Below, piece after piece: positions 35,923 to 48,500 of a stretch of 64,000 bases of DNA. The notes beneath the pieces are model-generated. The model did not search any database. It was not told where the DNA came from and saw nothing but the letters and a program-made list of their open reading frames with translations. Origin of the DNA: Tieghemiomyces parasiticus (Eukaryota; Kickxellomycota; Dimargaritomycetes; Dimargaritales; Dimargaritaceae); NCBI GenBank assembly GCA_027575765.1, contig JANBPT010000029.1, positions 1 through 64,000 of the forward strand, in the 5' to 3' direction. The position numbers and the translations under genes are program-made. Position 1 is the stretch's first letter; each line of letters opens with the position of its first letter.

Positions 35923-37416
35923 TCTTTTCAGACACACCCTAAAGCCACAAAGTTGGTTGTGTAGGATACGGCATGGATGGCCATGGCGCGCTAGTTTGCC
36001 AGGTCGTTCTGTTGGGTAAAACTGCACACGGTTACTGCTTAACCTCCAAGGTTGACTGTAGCCGTTTTTCCCTGGTGAACGGGGTTTGGCCAACCTGGAT
36101 GTTCGCTCCAGTCGACGCTAGCAAGGCGAGGTCGCCCGAGTACTACGGCAGGCACGCAGCAGCGAATAGACCACTGGCCGCTACCCTTGCCAGCATTCCT
36201 AACGGCCAACTCTCGTGAAAAGGGTATCGTCGCGCTTGCCTGTATAAAAACGAAGACATCGCAAGCCACGGCCAGATACCTCTCCTCCAAGCTTTCTATT
36301 CGAAGTATCGGAGGGTTCCATCTTTGCCACACTCGGTCGCACAAGTATTACCAATGGCTGATTACAACCGTCAGTATAATTCACCCGTATAGGCCCCAAC
36401 TTAAAGCCAGGTAGGAAAGTGGCAAAGACTGATGATGGGGCCATGGGTCATTGGAATCGGCGGAGGGCTTGCGGACAATCGACAAGGCCTGTGGCCCTGC
36501 GAACCATCGGCCTGGCGAGTTACAACCAGGGGAGGGGGGCTGGGAAAGGCGTGTCAGGGGCGACGGTGGTCACCGGTGACCAGGTGGCCCTCCCTCCCCT
36601 ACACTCCTCAGCCTCCTCCTCCCATCGACCCGCTCACCCCCCCTCGCAGAATAGGCTATGGAAAGGAGGTAATGACTGAGCTAGTCCCAATGGAGGCTAG
36701 TAACGGTGAGAGCGAGGGAAGGGGAGGCTGGCTCTCGTCGGTTTCTGATCGTTGGGCTATAGTAGCGTTCAGAGATGAGAGGGAAGGGATGGAGTGGCTT
36801 GTAAAAATCCGATTTAAAAAAGGGGGAGATCAGCGTACTGGGCACACCTGTTCATTCTTTCCTTGGTTAATCCAATGTCGCATAGGCAGTCGGTAATAGT
36901 GTGGATATCAGGGTCGCCTTTGATAGGATCGCGTTGGGCTGCACATGGTGACAATGTACCCGGCGACCGACAAGTGCGGGAGGGGAAGTAAGGGAGAGTG
37001 GTGGAGGAGGGGGGTGTCCAGTGTCCTGGTCCGTTAGGGCTAGCTTGTTGAATGTCCTGATGGGTGGTTGCCAGGGTAGTGTGTGTGTGCGTGTGTGGTG
37101 GTGGCAGTGGAGGGCGGGGGGGGTGGTGAGTCTCAACAACTGCAGTCTCCTGGTTGGCCTATGCAGGGCCCTATAGCCCTTCTTCTGACTTACCCTTACC
37201 TCCCCTTAGCGCTCTCAGTATTTGAATAATGGACTGAGTCCAACCGACTAGTTTAAAGCTACCCTGTAAAAAATATTTTTATTTGTCTCCCGATACAAGC
37301 CCGCCCCTTTACCCCCCGGGGGGGGACGACCACACCTTGACTGGATTGGGACACCCTTGTCTCATTCATTTACTCCTTCATCGTGCTAGAGCCCTAGCCG
37401 GCAAAATTGTTCGTTA

Positions 37417-37443
37417 GGTGGGGGTGGGGGTGGGGGTGGGGGA
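37417..37443 (+). repeat. (GGGGGT)n G-rich repeat, G-quadruplex candidate
   Basis: Four or more runs of five G separated by single T, on the + strand. Confidence 0.85.
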
Positions 37444-37871
37444 GGAATAAGGTGGGGGCGATAGTGGAGGAGGAAGTGTCCATGCCAGTCCTATTGTTCA
37501 CTCCTACATTCAAGTCGCATCCCATCGCATAAAGTAAGTCCACTCGCGCGTCGATGACAGCGGTCCGCTCGATAGCATGACACTTAAGGATGAGCTTAAA
37601 AAACATAGTGGGCTGAAAAGTATGACCGGTAGGCAACATGCGAGGATGTGTGTGGTTTCATAATGTCGTTTTAATCTCTCCCTCTCGTCTCCGAATGAAA
37701 CGGAGGTCAGCTGGAGCTCAGTTGCGCCCCTCTCGACATTGATGAAGCTATCACCTTCCCCCCTCCAACCTTCTTCCTCTACCGATGTTCCCGGGTGAGT
37801 CGGCCGCCAATGTCATTCCGTCCATAAGGATGAGGGTAAAGGACATTATATCCCCAATGAATTTAGATTGC

Positions 37872-37887
37872 TATATATATATATATA
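37872..37887. repeat. (TA)n microsatellite
   Basis: Eight TA units. Confidence 0.8.
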
Positions 37888-39293
37888 CATATGTAATCCT
37901 GATGAGTATAGGTGAACTTTTACCAGCTTATTTCCCTCACCCACTTTTTTTTTCGTTGCCTTTCCATTAATGTTCCGTCAGATGGACAACCCCTCCCCGT
38001 AATTCGGGTTGGCCGAGGGTGGGTGGGTGTCTAGTTGATTTATGCTACTCTGCATCGACTGAAAAACCCCCTGATTGGGCAGCACGTCGATTCTTTGTTA
38101 TTATTATTATTGTTATTCTTAAAAAACAAAATTACCGCTAGGCGCTCGTCGTATATTGTACAAGTGGGTAGGGGTACTTGCTCGGTTGGCCATTCTAGGT
38201 GCCAAATACCGCTTTCCCCTGGACAGTCCCGGTACCCGCCCTGCCAAGGATAATGGCACAGTACTACAACCAAGCATTCACTCCAGAGGCGAAGGGGTTC
38301 CCAAATACGGAGGATAAGCCCTTTTCCAGCCAAAAGGTCTGGTGCTGCAGGGCCCTGGCGGATGAACGTGGATCGATTGAGCAGTGAGTGTTAATGAAAG
38401 GGAGTGCTGATCTTGGGTACACTTGATTAGTCAAGTGTGTATCATGGTGAATAGTGCATTAGATATGTACTGTCAATCGAGTCGTAATGGTGTCAGACTC
38501 TGGTTGCAAGATGACCAGGTCGGCCAGGGGCCTTGGGACGTTTGGTTTACCAAAATAAATAGATAGGCTGGTGACCGGATCCCTCCACCTCCTGGACCGG
38601 TGGTTCGTATATCCCAAGCCATTGGATGGGTCGCACCTGACAAAATTGTAATGTATTGGCAAGCGAGGGGGGAGGAGGGGAGGTAGTGGCCTATCTGGTT
38701 CCGTGCAACCACCGTATCCAAGGTATTGTTGATTAATATCAAACTAAAGTGAATGCCCGACAGTCGCCCTCCTCCTTCATCGACGTTGGACGAGTGATTG
38801 CCAGTGCCACCAGTAAACGCAGTTCCTCGCGGTGTCCGACTCGGGGTGCATGGTCAGTGGTGCCAAATTACAGTCGACATGCAGGTACGTTTCCGGTTTT
38901 AGTTTGGCATGCAGATGTCTAGAGGTATCAGTGGTACATATCAATGTATAATGGGGGGGAAACGCATCGGGCCGAAGGGTTTTTACTTAAAAAGGAGAGA
39001 CGGTTTTTCCAGTAGTGAATAACGCAATGATTCTTTCGTCTTCACGTCGACACGATCCAGTCGTTGGACGGGCTAGGTGTATAGCACCTCGCGGTTGGTC
39101 TGGCTTCTCGCCCTGAAAATCGTGGCCCTCTATCGGGTAGAGCGTCTTTGCCACTTTTCGACGTTCTGAAGTCCCTCACCCTTCCTCCTATTGATGGAGG
39201 TTGTAGGGAATAGAGAGATAAGAGGGGATATGCTAAATCTCTACTGGCCTCCTTTCACTACAAAAAAGGTGACCTCGGATGGCTTACCTGAAG

Positions 39294-39314
39294 GAGGGAG
39301 GGAGGGAGGGAGGG
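39294..39314 (+). repeat. (GGGA)n repeat, G-quadruplex candidate
   Basis: Five GGGA units, giving several G triplets with single-base loops. Confidence 0.8.
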
Positions 39315-41510
39315 GTGGTGTCAATGGTATAGGAAGGGACAGGTTACAGACGATAAATGAGGCACGGTTAACCAGATCTAGGGTTAGTGACGGGTGGGGG
39401 GAGGAGGGGGTGGTGCCCACCCTACCTACAGAAAAAGAAACATCCCTCGTTAATCACGTTATTTCATTTCAATCAACCCAGTGACGTAGGCGAAAACTGT
39501 CCAAGAGACTTGACGTGACGCATAACAAAGAAAACATACGGACCGGACAGCGTAGTGGTAAAGAGCGGGTGGGAATAGGTGTGAGTACACGCAGTGGCCT
39601 GGAAAAGATAGGGCTGGGGGGTCCACATAGTCGGAGTATGAACGAATAGTAATCAATAGGCGCACAAAGAACTGATAATGACGCAGTAGCTATGTCGGGC
39701 GGAGGAAAGCGACGCACTTTCATATGAAATAATCATTTTAGTAACGAGGCAGCTGAAATGGAGGAGGAAGAAGAGGTGAGGGATAAGGTTAGAGGGGAGG
39801 TGGTAAATCAAAAAGCGCGATGGCGGCTTCAACAGGGTTTTGCCAACCCCCCTCCCCCGGTTTACGATCGTCATTACGTCCTACTCCTTGGTCAGGTCCT
39901 ATACCTGACCAGGAGATACGCCGGTGCGAACCGTAGAATTTCATACCGGATACAACGAAGGCCAGACCACGTCAGGATAGCGATAGCCACGGTACCGAAT
40001 CGTACCGGCCATCTGTACATCACCTTTTTTTCGTCGCACATACTGTCTCCTGGAGTTCCTCCACGTTCTCTCGAAAAAAAGCAATAAAGATCAATGACTT
40101 CATTACTAATTTAGCTCTGACTAATTGGCCACAGTTGCTCTTGTTAACTCTACAATGGTAATCCGAACCATTGTCGTAATCATTGAGCGTAAATTGGCCA
40201 TATTTTGTTGGGTGATATTCCCCGGGGTTTGGAATTCACGGTAAGAGTAGAGTAAGGAGGAAGGGGGGCTGTGTGCATATAGTAGTAGTAGTAATTATTA
40301 CCTGTCCAAGGTGATACTCGTTAGGACCCAGATAACTTATGCCGGGGGGGGGTTGCTTGTGGCTCTGTTCCCCAGAGATGCTGGGCTGGAAAAGGCGAAG
40401 CATGTTTATTTGAGTGAAAGGCGACGGAGGGTATAAAGCTTTGGAAAGTGCGTTGAGGGGAGCCATGAAAGGCGGATCTGAGTGTGGGTTGTTAAAGGAA
40501 CGATGGAAGAAGGGCTTGGGATAAGAAAGTATATGCTTAAAGGAGGCTTAAAAAAAGTAAGGTGTAAATTAAAGGTGACTCTTGAGGCTGCATAAGTCAA
40601 GGGTAAGTGTTGGGCGGCACTGCGAGGGGTTGTGAAAAATGATGGGGTGATCATTGTTGTCTGGTGGGTACATTCCTGATACAACAATGTCAAAAAAGCA
40701 TTGGTACTTTACCACTGAAAAAGCTGAATATTGGCGATTTATACTGTCATTACATAGTTTCCTATCACCTGACTGTACTTCACTAATAGAAACACGGAGG
40801 TATCCTCAATTGGCTTTAACCCCTTGTCTCGGAAGCGCGTTGTTATTCAACACCATTCAAGTTATACCATTTCATCCAATGTGAAGGAGGATACTGGCTC
40901 ACAGAGTAAGTAGGTAAAGGGAGTATGTCAAATCGACCCAGGAAAAGGCCATGCTTTAGGCAAAAACTTAAACATCTTAAATTATATTTGAACATTTAGT
41001 GTTTTTAAGTCTACAGGATAGTTTCCTCCAAAAATTGACCGTTTCATAGGCGTTGGATATTATGCAATACTCTAGAGCTCTGTTTAGCCCACGGTAAGGC
41101 GGCGAAGTCCCTGTTCGAAATGGAGCTGGCCAATGATTCGTATACCAAGGTATGGGAGAGAGCGAGAGAGAGAGAGGAAGAGGAGCGAGTGAAGAATGGA
41201 GACATGATCAGAGAGGCGGTGTACTGGTACGACCGTGGAGGCATAGCTCGCGTAACCTTCATCGTCATCCCCCTCCATTCCTATAGCACGGCGAAAGAAG
41301 GCCACCGCTAGTGAATGGCGCTAGTTCAGAAAAAAAAAAGGCGGCCTGATGGACGATGGGTTTGGTGTTGGAGGAGAGGTGAATTAAAAAAAAAAGCTGA
41401 GATATCAGGTCGGAGAAAGTCCGGTGAAGTGGTATGAGGCCACTGACGGAGGTCGTACAGCCAAATCAGACGGTACCTTCACCTTGACACCCTGCCACCG
41501 TTTGTCATTT

Positions 41511-41525
41511 TGTGTGTGTGTGTGT
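41511..41525. repeat. (TG)n microsatellite
   Basis: Seven TG units. Confidence 0.75.
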
Positions 41526-42219
41526 TGTACCCCACTCGCCGCTTCTCCCCCCTCTCTCTTCTTCCTCATTATCGATGTTTAGCGCCCATTACCTGCTGTG
41601 GAGTGTAAAATGAAATGGAGGCAAACGGAGCCGCGCGCGCTTCGTGCGGTGCCACACCCTTCCCTTAGCTCGCTTTGCTGACATGTGTCCAAGGTAGAGT
41701 AATGTCCACCGGCAGGAGATTTTTAACAAGAAGGGCTGACGTGTGGCTCCGTCTGGGGCTGTCTATCGTCTCCCCCGCGACGGTGGCACGTTATGGTGGG
41801 CGCTAATATATTGGAAACTATAACTTTAATGGATTGTTTTGGTGCTGCTTCTCCACTTTACACCTGGTACCTGCATTGTTTTTTTCCCCATTTACTTGTT
41901 AGTTCTGAGCTCGCTACGCGTATCCCAAACCCTGTCGTCAACTTCTTCCAAGCGTAGCTTCGAGTATCACTTTACTCTACCTAATACTTTAATATCCAAC
42001 TACATGTTCATCCCTAGAAAGCTTATCCTGCCCATTTATATCTCTTCTTACTCCACCTTATCCATCCCCAGTCGTCGGTTTCCGGCTGACCGTCAGCATT
42101 TCTAGCTAGTTGTTCAAATCTTTCTTTATCGAAATCCCCTCCCTCCCCTCCTTGCCTGTCGGTGTATGCCCGTTTTCATTACCACTTCACCCCTCCTCCA
42201 CGCTGCTGAAACCGACTTG

Positions 42220-42623
42220 TATAAATCGTGTAGGTTTAAACAGACATAGTTACTAGTTGCCTACGGAACTACTTATTAATCCAACCGATTTGTCGCTACC
42301 TTTATTCTCCCTCTTTTGCGAATACAGACGTAGCACATTGGGACGAAACGGATGCAGCTAATCTGCTGCTATCTGCCTAAGGAAACCCGTTTACTCGATA
42401 AAACGACCGGGTCATGTAATCGGACGTTGCAAAGGCCTCCTAACTAACTATAGGCGTTGACATCACTTGAAACCTCCTGCCGGTATCTACCGCCCCCCTC
42501 CCCTTGCGCATCATCACAGGCCATCCGAGTGTCGTTGTTTGTCCCCCTCCCCCTTCCCCCTAGTCCCTGGACACCTATATTTTCACACCCGTTACATTAC
42601 GTCGCCTGCTGACAATACCTACG
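42220..42623 (+). promoter_or_regulatory. TATA box and leader of the DHA2-like permease
   Basis: TATAAAT at 42220-42226 lies 400 bases before the ATG. The last 150 bases before the start are C/T-rich (runs of C at 42491 and about 42545). Confidence 0.45.
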
Positions 42624-45563
42624 ATGGACGACCATCCCGGCCCGGATTTCAGTACCTACCGGATACCTCAGTTCCCCACGTCGCGGGACAGTATCAGCGT
42701 GCTCTCTGGGGGGTACTCGGCCGAGGATGAGCGGAGCTTATCGTCCGCCCACGCTGGGCGCCAAGGTCACAACGGTACGAGGAGTGGCCGAGATTCCGGC
42801 GACCCTCATGACCCTATTGCCTCCATCCGCCCCCGCCAGCCACCCCCAACGCTACACCACCCGGTCCTGCCGAACCAGTGCCCCCCGTCCGCCGACCCAT
42901 CTCCAGGGCATCACCCGTTTCTAGCCCACCCGCCTAGCGCCACAAGTCTCGTCCGGTTCTACCGGTCCCTCGTGCAGGCTAAGGCCCGGACCCAGGGTGA
43001 CCCGACGGTCCCAGAGGTGGGTCCCACCGCGACCTTCACATCATCCCTGCCGTCGCCACTTCCGTTGAACCACCGGCGACCCTCTTTCGCCCCGACGCTC
43101 GGTGGGAACACGACGGGGACCGCGTACGACGGTCTGCGACGGTGGCGTTTGGAGCTCCGGACGTGTCTACTGATTCTAGCTCTGGTTTGGCTGGGATCGA
43201 ATCACGTCGTGTATATCCTGTCCCTACCGCGCGCGGCCAGTGTCGCCAAGTTGTCCTCACTCGCCGGCGCTACGGAGCTGACCACGCCCACCCTTCCACC
43301 TCGTCCCCGCGGGACCTGTAAGATTGTCCGTGACGACCTCGCCCATTACAACGGCCTGGCGTGGTCTACTGTACTTTATCTGCTGGGCTGGATTACCAGT
43401 CTGCCGTGGTACACCTTACTCGACGGTACGCCGCGGTTTGGTCGGTACGTCCTCACGTTCGGTGCTTTTACGTTGTACCTGCTGGGTAGCACCATCGAAG
43501 CCTCCGTTGGGGGCCAAGGGGTCGCCCGGTTGGTCGGGGATCGTGTCCTCCCCCGTGACGCTCCGCGCTTCATTGCCCGCTGGTTGGAAGGGTGCGGAGG
43601 CGCCGGTATCGCCGTGGTGGCTTTTGCTGCCATCCAGGACCGCTGGGTCCTCCGACGCAGTCAGAAAGGCAGCCGGTCGAAATCGACCACCGATGGGGGT
43701 AGTCGGCATGGCCACGGTCAAGGACCCGTGGGACCCACTTCATTCCACCGGGTGGACACGGCCCTGGACGGCGTTCTGCCCCGGCGGACCGCAGAGTTTT
43801 ACGACCGCCACAGCGACCCGCTGGCTCCCGTGCGGCCCGTGCGTAAACCCCGTACCATCGAGTGGGGGTTCTACCGCGCCGGTTGGGCGCAGAGTATTGC
43901 GTGGGCCGGGTTTGTCATGGCCCTGACCGTGGGCCCCCTACTGGGCGAAATCATCACCTATCGTTTGGGCGTAACATGGGTTCCCCTCTTTAACATCATC
44001 ATCGTTGGCGGGGTACTGTTTATCCCGCTGGTCCTCCTGACGGGCCTGGCCCCGGAACCCACGGAACGGTGTGAAGCCGGAACCGGGTGGCACACTGGCC
44101 ACCATATGACACGACCCTACCGACTGCCGGCCGCGCAGGATTCATCCACGGGCGTCCCTAAATTTGACCGCCAAGGGTGGCTTCCTGCCGTGACTGGGGC
44201 CCTCCTGTTGACGGTGGGCATGACTGGTAGCCTTCTGGCTCTGGTGTTCGGCTCCATTGCTGACGAAGAGAGCCCTGCCAACCAACCAGGGCCCATCTTT
44301 AACCGGTACACCTACATCATGGGGGCTGTGGTGAGCGGTGGTTTGGCATTGGTCGCCTTCATCACTCTGGCCATCCTCGAAATATGGCACTGTCGTCGCG
44401 CGCCTCAGCCGCCCATCTACCCTCCCGGTTTCGGCCCGCATTCCACCGCGGCCGCCGGTACAAACAGTCGCCCTCCCCGCCTACAGGGGCCCACCGCCAC
44501 GGGTACGTCCGACTGGGAGGTGGACGCCGACCGTCCGGCCTGCGCCATTCTCCCGCGTGGTCTGGTCACCACCCGCAACGGAAGCCTGGCCTCCGTCAGC
44601 CTGTTCCTTTCGGGTCTGGTCATCTACGCGACGGTGGCCCATATCCACCGATTCCTCAAATTCTCCCATCCAAGCTCCTGGGTGGCCACCGTTGTGCAGC
44701 TCATCCCGATGCTGATAGCCGTCGTGTGGGGGGCCCTGGCCTCCGGTTTTTGCGTCACCCGTAAACGTGCCAGTGCATTGCCTCTACTCTTCGGTTCCGC
44801 CTGTACCATTCTGGGCTTGGGCCTACTCACCTTACTAGAACGTGCCTATGACCCTTGGCTCCTCACGGGGTTTGCCGTACTCGTCGGGCTCGGGATCGGC
44901 ATGACTGTCCCCGTCCTGTTCACCGTTCTGCAGTACGCCGTATCTAATACCGGATTCGTAACTCGTCCTGCTGTGGCATCTAAAGTCCTCCCCTTTGCGC
45001 TCATGTTATTGTCCGCCGGAGGACTAGTCGGCCTCGTAGTTCAGACGTGGCTGACCAATATGATCTGGCGCCGGGAGATGGCGGTGAAGGCAGCGGCAGA
45101 GAGTGTACCGGATAAGGCGACCATGGCGGATTTGGCGACGAACGGGAGCCGACAGGCCCATATTCTAGACGGCCCACCAACGGACGATGCGGACCTTTCC
45201 TCGGAAAGGCAAGTGGTCACCTATCACGTATCGACCCCTGTCCCGCAGTCTAATGAAGGAAGCCCGATGACCACCCCACACCCGCGCTGGTACAGTTGGG
45301 ACGCCTCCTACTCTCAGTCTTATCCAATAGTTAGCGTGCCGAGAGCTGCCCTCACGACCGATCACGTTCCCATTCAAAAGGCAACCCCGCGATCCGCCAC
45401 GTGTTCTGGCCAATCGCCCATCTCCGGCATGACACATACCGGCTTAGCGCTGAGCCACGCCAGCCGGCCGTTGTTCATCACCCTGGTGATAGTAGCTGGT
45501 ATGATGTTCCTATGCGTCAATCTGGTTAAGGGTTCGTATTTCAAGTCGCGGCATATTGGATAG
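42624..45563 (+). CDS. Major facilitator superfamily permease, DHA2-like (divergent)
   Basis: A 979-residue single-exon membrane protein, probably a proton-coupled exporter in the plasma or vacuolar membrane. Residues 1-175 are a disordered Pro/His/Ser-rich cytosolic leader. Membrane segments start at about 178 (CLLILALVWLGSNHVVYILS). After the second segment, DGTPRFGR (267-274) corresponds to MFS motif A. RWLEGCGGAGIAVVAF (319-334) corresponds to the R-x-L-x-G-x-G-A-G of segment 4. ALTVGPLLGEIITYRLGVTW (433-452) corresponds to motif C and the G-P-x-L-G signature of 14-segment drug/proton antiporters. Further segments lie around 450-475, 520-545, 562-588, 655-672, 686-708, 718-737, 747-772 and 786-810, and a last hydrophobic helix at 952-969. 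Odd points are an 80-residue hydrophilic insert between segments 4 and 5 and a 140-residue tail before the final helix. The substrate cannot be predicted. Confidence 0.85.
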   Translation: MDDHPGPDFSTYRIPQFPTSRDSISVLSGGYSAEDERSLSSAHAGRQGHNGTRSGRDSGDPHDPIASIRPRQPPPTLHHPVLPNQCPPSADPSPGHHPFLAHPPSATSLVRFYRSLVQAKARTQGDPTVPEVGPTATFTSSLPSPLPLNHRRPSFAPTLGGNTTGTAYDGLRRWRLELRTCLLILALVWLGSNHVVYILSLPRAASVAKLSSLAGATELTTPTLPPRPRGTCKIVRDDLAHYNGLAWSTVLYLLGWITSLPWYTLLDGTPRFGRYVLTFGAFTLYLLGSTIEASVGGQGVARLVGDRVLPRDAPRFIARWLEGCGGAGIAVVAFAAIQDRWVLRRSQKGSRSKSTTDGGSRHGHGQGPVGPTSFHRVDTALDGVLPRRTAEFYDRHSDPLAPVRPVRKPRTIEWGFYRAGWAQSIAWAGFVMALTVGPLLGEIITYRLGVTWVPLFNIIIVGGVLFIPLVLLTGLAPEPTERCEAGTGWHTGHHMTRPYRLPAAQDSSTGVPKFDRQGWLPAVTGALLLTVGMTGSLLALVFGSIADEESPANQPGPIFNRYTYIMGAVVSGGLALVAFITLAILEIWHCRRAPQPPIYPPGFGPHSTAAAGTNSRPPRLQGPTATGTSDWEVDADRPACAILPRGLVTTRNGSLASVSLFLSGLVIYATVAHIHRFLKFSHPSSWVATVVQLIPMLIAVVWGALASGFCVTRKRASALPLLFGSACTILGLGLLTLLERAYDPWLLTGFAVLVGLGIGMTVPVLFTVLQYAVSNTGFVTRPAVASKVLPFALMLLSAGGLVGLVVQTWLTNMIWRREMAVKAAAESVPDKATMADLATNGSRQAHILDGPPTDDADLSSERQVVTYHVSTPVPQSNEGSPMTTPHPRWYSWDASYSQSYPIVSVPRAALTTDHVPIQKATPRSATCSGQSPISGMTHTGLALSHASRPLFITLVIVAGMMFLCVNLVKGSYFKSRHIG

Positions 45564-48500
45564 ATACCCTAGTTACCAGGTTTCATCATACGTTGATTAT
45601 TCCTTTTTGGCTGCGCGGGCCACATGTGGCCGTTGCAGTTCATACCCAAGAATGGCTCATGCAGACAATACTTTTAAGAAGCTCACTGTTCAGTTGGACA
45701 GTCGAATCAATGAGTAAAGTGCCTGGATTAAGCATCGCTCTAATACGGTGATCCAAAAGGAAAGGTCAGACGAACTGCGGGATCCCCCTCGAGTCGGAGT
45801 CTGGGACGTGATGTCGCCATGAATGATGTGGTATCGGATTGCTCCGAGGTTTAATTAGCAAGCACAATTGTTGGGCCACGTGGATATCCGACGACGGCAA
45901 GCCGACCGAGGACACCCGGGCATGAAACCACCCGCGGTGGTATTCCCTTTAGACCTAGTCTACCCTGGGTGACTTGCGCCCCGTGGTTGCTACGTAATGG
46001 CAGGTCTACATCCGTTACCACCACGAGCCGTCCTTGTATCTTGAAAACAGCACGGTCACTCGGGCTGTTAGGCGCTGCGTAGTAATGCTACTACGGCTGG
46101 GAATGCGAGGACTTGGATCCAGTTACGTAGTACCTGTAGACCACATGGCATCTCTCGACCAGCCAGCCTGGTCACCTCAGCACCTATGGACAATGCCGCA
46201 GCAGGGTCATGAGGGCTCGACCGGTACCATTCCCACATACCATTGTTAATTGGGACCGGGGTTCATAATACTCCATCCAAGTGGTTAGAGAGGGAGAACA
46301 GGGCGGGGCATCATAGTCCATAGTCTATACCACTACATTATACGTACCTCTTCTTCATTGAGTCAGAGCGCAGCACTCGCAGAATCGGCCGCATGGGGTC
46401 GGGGAAGGCACTAAAGGTGTATCTAATGGCGAAGGGTATAGTATAGCGCCGGCATCCTCACACGTACCTGGTGCTGAGTAAATACCCGCCGTAAGCATGC
46501 ACACAAACTGGGTAGAACGCAAGTGGGGGCGGTGCAAACAATCCCGTTCGGATCCCAGTACATGCGATAGACCCCAAAGCTTGCAACCATCGGGCTTTGA
46601 CGATATCGTGACCGAACCCCTCTAGCAAATTCTTTGATGGACAATACTCGGATATAGCCCCGCGGCGTAGCTGGGATACCTGTTTTAGCGATCTAGGCCG
46701 TATTGGAACCTGAAAACCGTGGAACAAGTCATATTTTCCACCGCATAAATATTCGTTAAGTTGGACGGCTAGCTATATTATCTCCCTCGGTCATCCGGTT
46801 AACTTCGGAACGCCGGCTATAAATCCGGCGAAGGTTCGCCGTGGGTAAACTATCTGGGGATGGTGCCAATCGGCAGGCGCCACCATGGTGTAAAACGGTC
46901 GAAACTTTGTCCTCCCCGCTCCTTCCCATATACGCGTAACGTGCTATTGAGAAACAGTCACGATGCTCTAGAGGAGGGAATGGAAGTAAGGCGACCGCGA
47001 CAATTGTTTCCGAGTAAAACCACCGCGAACAAGGCACCACCGGTCGATCCTTCTTATCAGCGCCATCGCCATTCCGCCGCAGCCGCACCGGAAGGTGACC
47101 CGCCGTCCAGAGCTGCATTCTAGCATGTGGAAAAAAAAGAACCCCCCCTGACGTGCGTCCTGTAGCTGGCCGCGGGGAAGCTCGGGTATGCTCGAAAGCA
47201 TGTGTTCATTTCCGCACTTTTATTGGGCTATTGTGTCAAAACACTTAGGAAGTCTCTCCCCCCGACCGCTCCACTGGGATTTAAGGTGGCGCACCTACCC
47301 GCCACGGTGGCAATGTTGTGGTAATCTATGGTTGGGTTTACATTTTTTTTACCTGCCACTCCCGGAAGAGTAACCTTCCGGATCATACAAGACTGCGTGC
47401 CGACTGACCTCTGCCCCTTCCGCCTTGCGCATATCCTTTCAGCCTTACGGTATAGCGCTTATTCGAAGCCATTGGGATCGATTCGAACGGGTCTGCCATC
47501 CGCCGAACCTACTACCACGGAAGGTTGTTTGGTACATCCAGCGCCTTGATTAGGCAGCTCCAAGGTATTTTTGGTAAACTTAATAAGTAACGTAAGGCGG
47601 AAGAAGATTGTACTGAGCGCGTAAGATCGGGCCGCAGAGAATGGCGTACTCCACAGCGTGGCGAAGCGAAACAGCACCCCCAGGCCTTGACATGGCTGGG
47701 TAGGTCGTTGGATACAGCATACCAGCTCGGACTGTCGTCCCATCCCCCCGTACCGTTTCAGCCATCTGGCTGACCCTCCGGAGGAAGAGAGCGTGGGTGA
47801 TCGGCCTTCCGCGTGCATCCCTGCAGATGGCCGTGCCACTGCCCTGAAAATTCGGAAACCTTCGTCCCCCGTGAAGGTTGCTACGCCCGTCCATCACAGC
47901 AGTAGATATGCGGGGATGGTCAAAGGTTAATCACATAATAAACCGATTTTGTTGGCCCCGGTGGGTCTAGGTTAATGTTTAGTAGCTAGTCCTTGACGTA
48001 CCAGCCACGAGGGAGAGTCCACGGCGAGTCATGGGCCAGGTAGCTCCCCAATTATTAGTGGTGGAAGGAGGTATTGTGTCGTTGCACGCTGGTGGACTGG
48101 AGCGTAGAGGTAAGATAAAAAAAAATCATTAAATTAATGATCCTGGGCTTAACCTTGGAGGGTAATAAAGGGGGAGGAAAGCGCACCGAGTGAACGGAGA
48201 CACTTTCCCGTTCTCTACCTTGACTCTCCGTTAGGCAGGTCAACATGCGTAGGCGTAGGGAGGGGGGTTTGTTCCTCTTTCTAAGGGCAGCGATAGATGC
48301 GGTGTTGCCTGGCTCCCCGGCGAAAAAGCACAGATGGGCAATTAGATAAGCCTCTACTGGCTACCAGGGGGGCCGGCCATTTCCTGGGATGTGGGCCGGA
48401 GGGGGCCATTGGGGAGATGGGTTCCACAGACTGCCGCAGCTTGTAGGATGCGGAGGACTGAGCAGGAATGGCTACCCCGTTCTAACCACTCGACCTGAAG

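Larger units (their letters stand above)
35923..42219. other. Gene-poor intergenic region with simple repeats
   Basis: 6.3 kb without a supportable gene. It holds a G-rich hexamer repeat (37417-37443), a GGGA repeat (39294-39314), AT (37872-37887) and TTA (about 38098-38111) runs, and purine-skewed tracts at 36510-37130 and 40230-40660. A 109-codon ATG frame at 39758-40087 begins with a Glu run and includes RISYRIQRRPDHVRIAIATV, but I recognise no domain and the context is purine-skewed low complexity. Confidence 0.45.

Noticed and set aside
39758..40087. ATG-started 109-codon + frame
   Set aside because: The start is a Glu-coding purine repeat and the rest has no recognisable domain. Not excluded, but unsupported.
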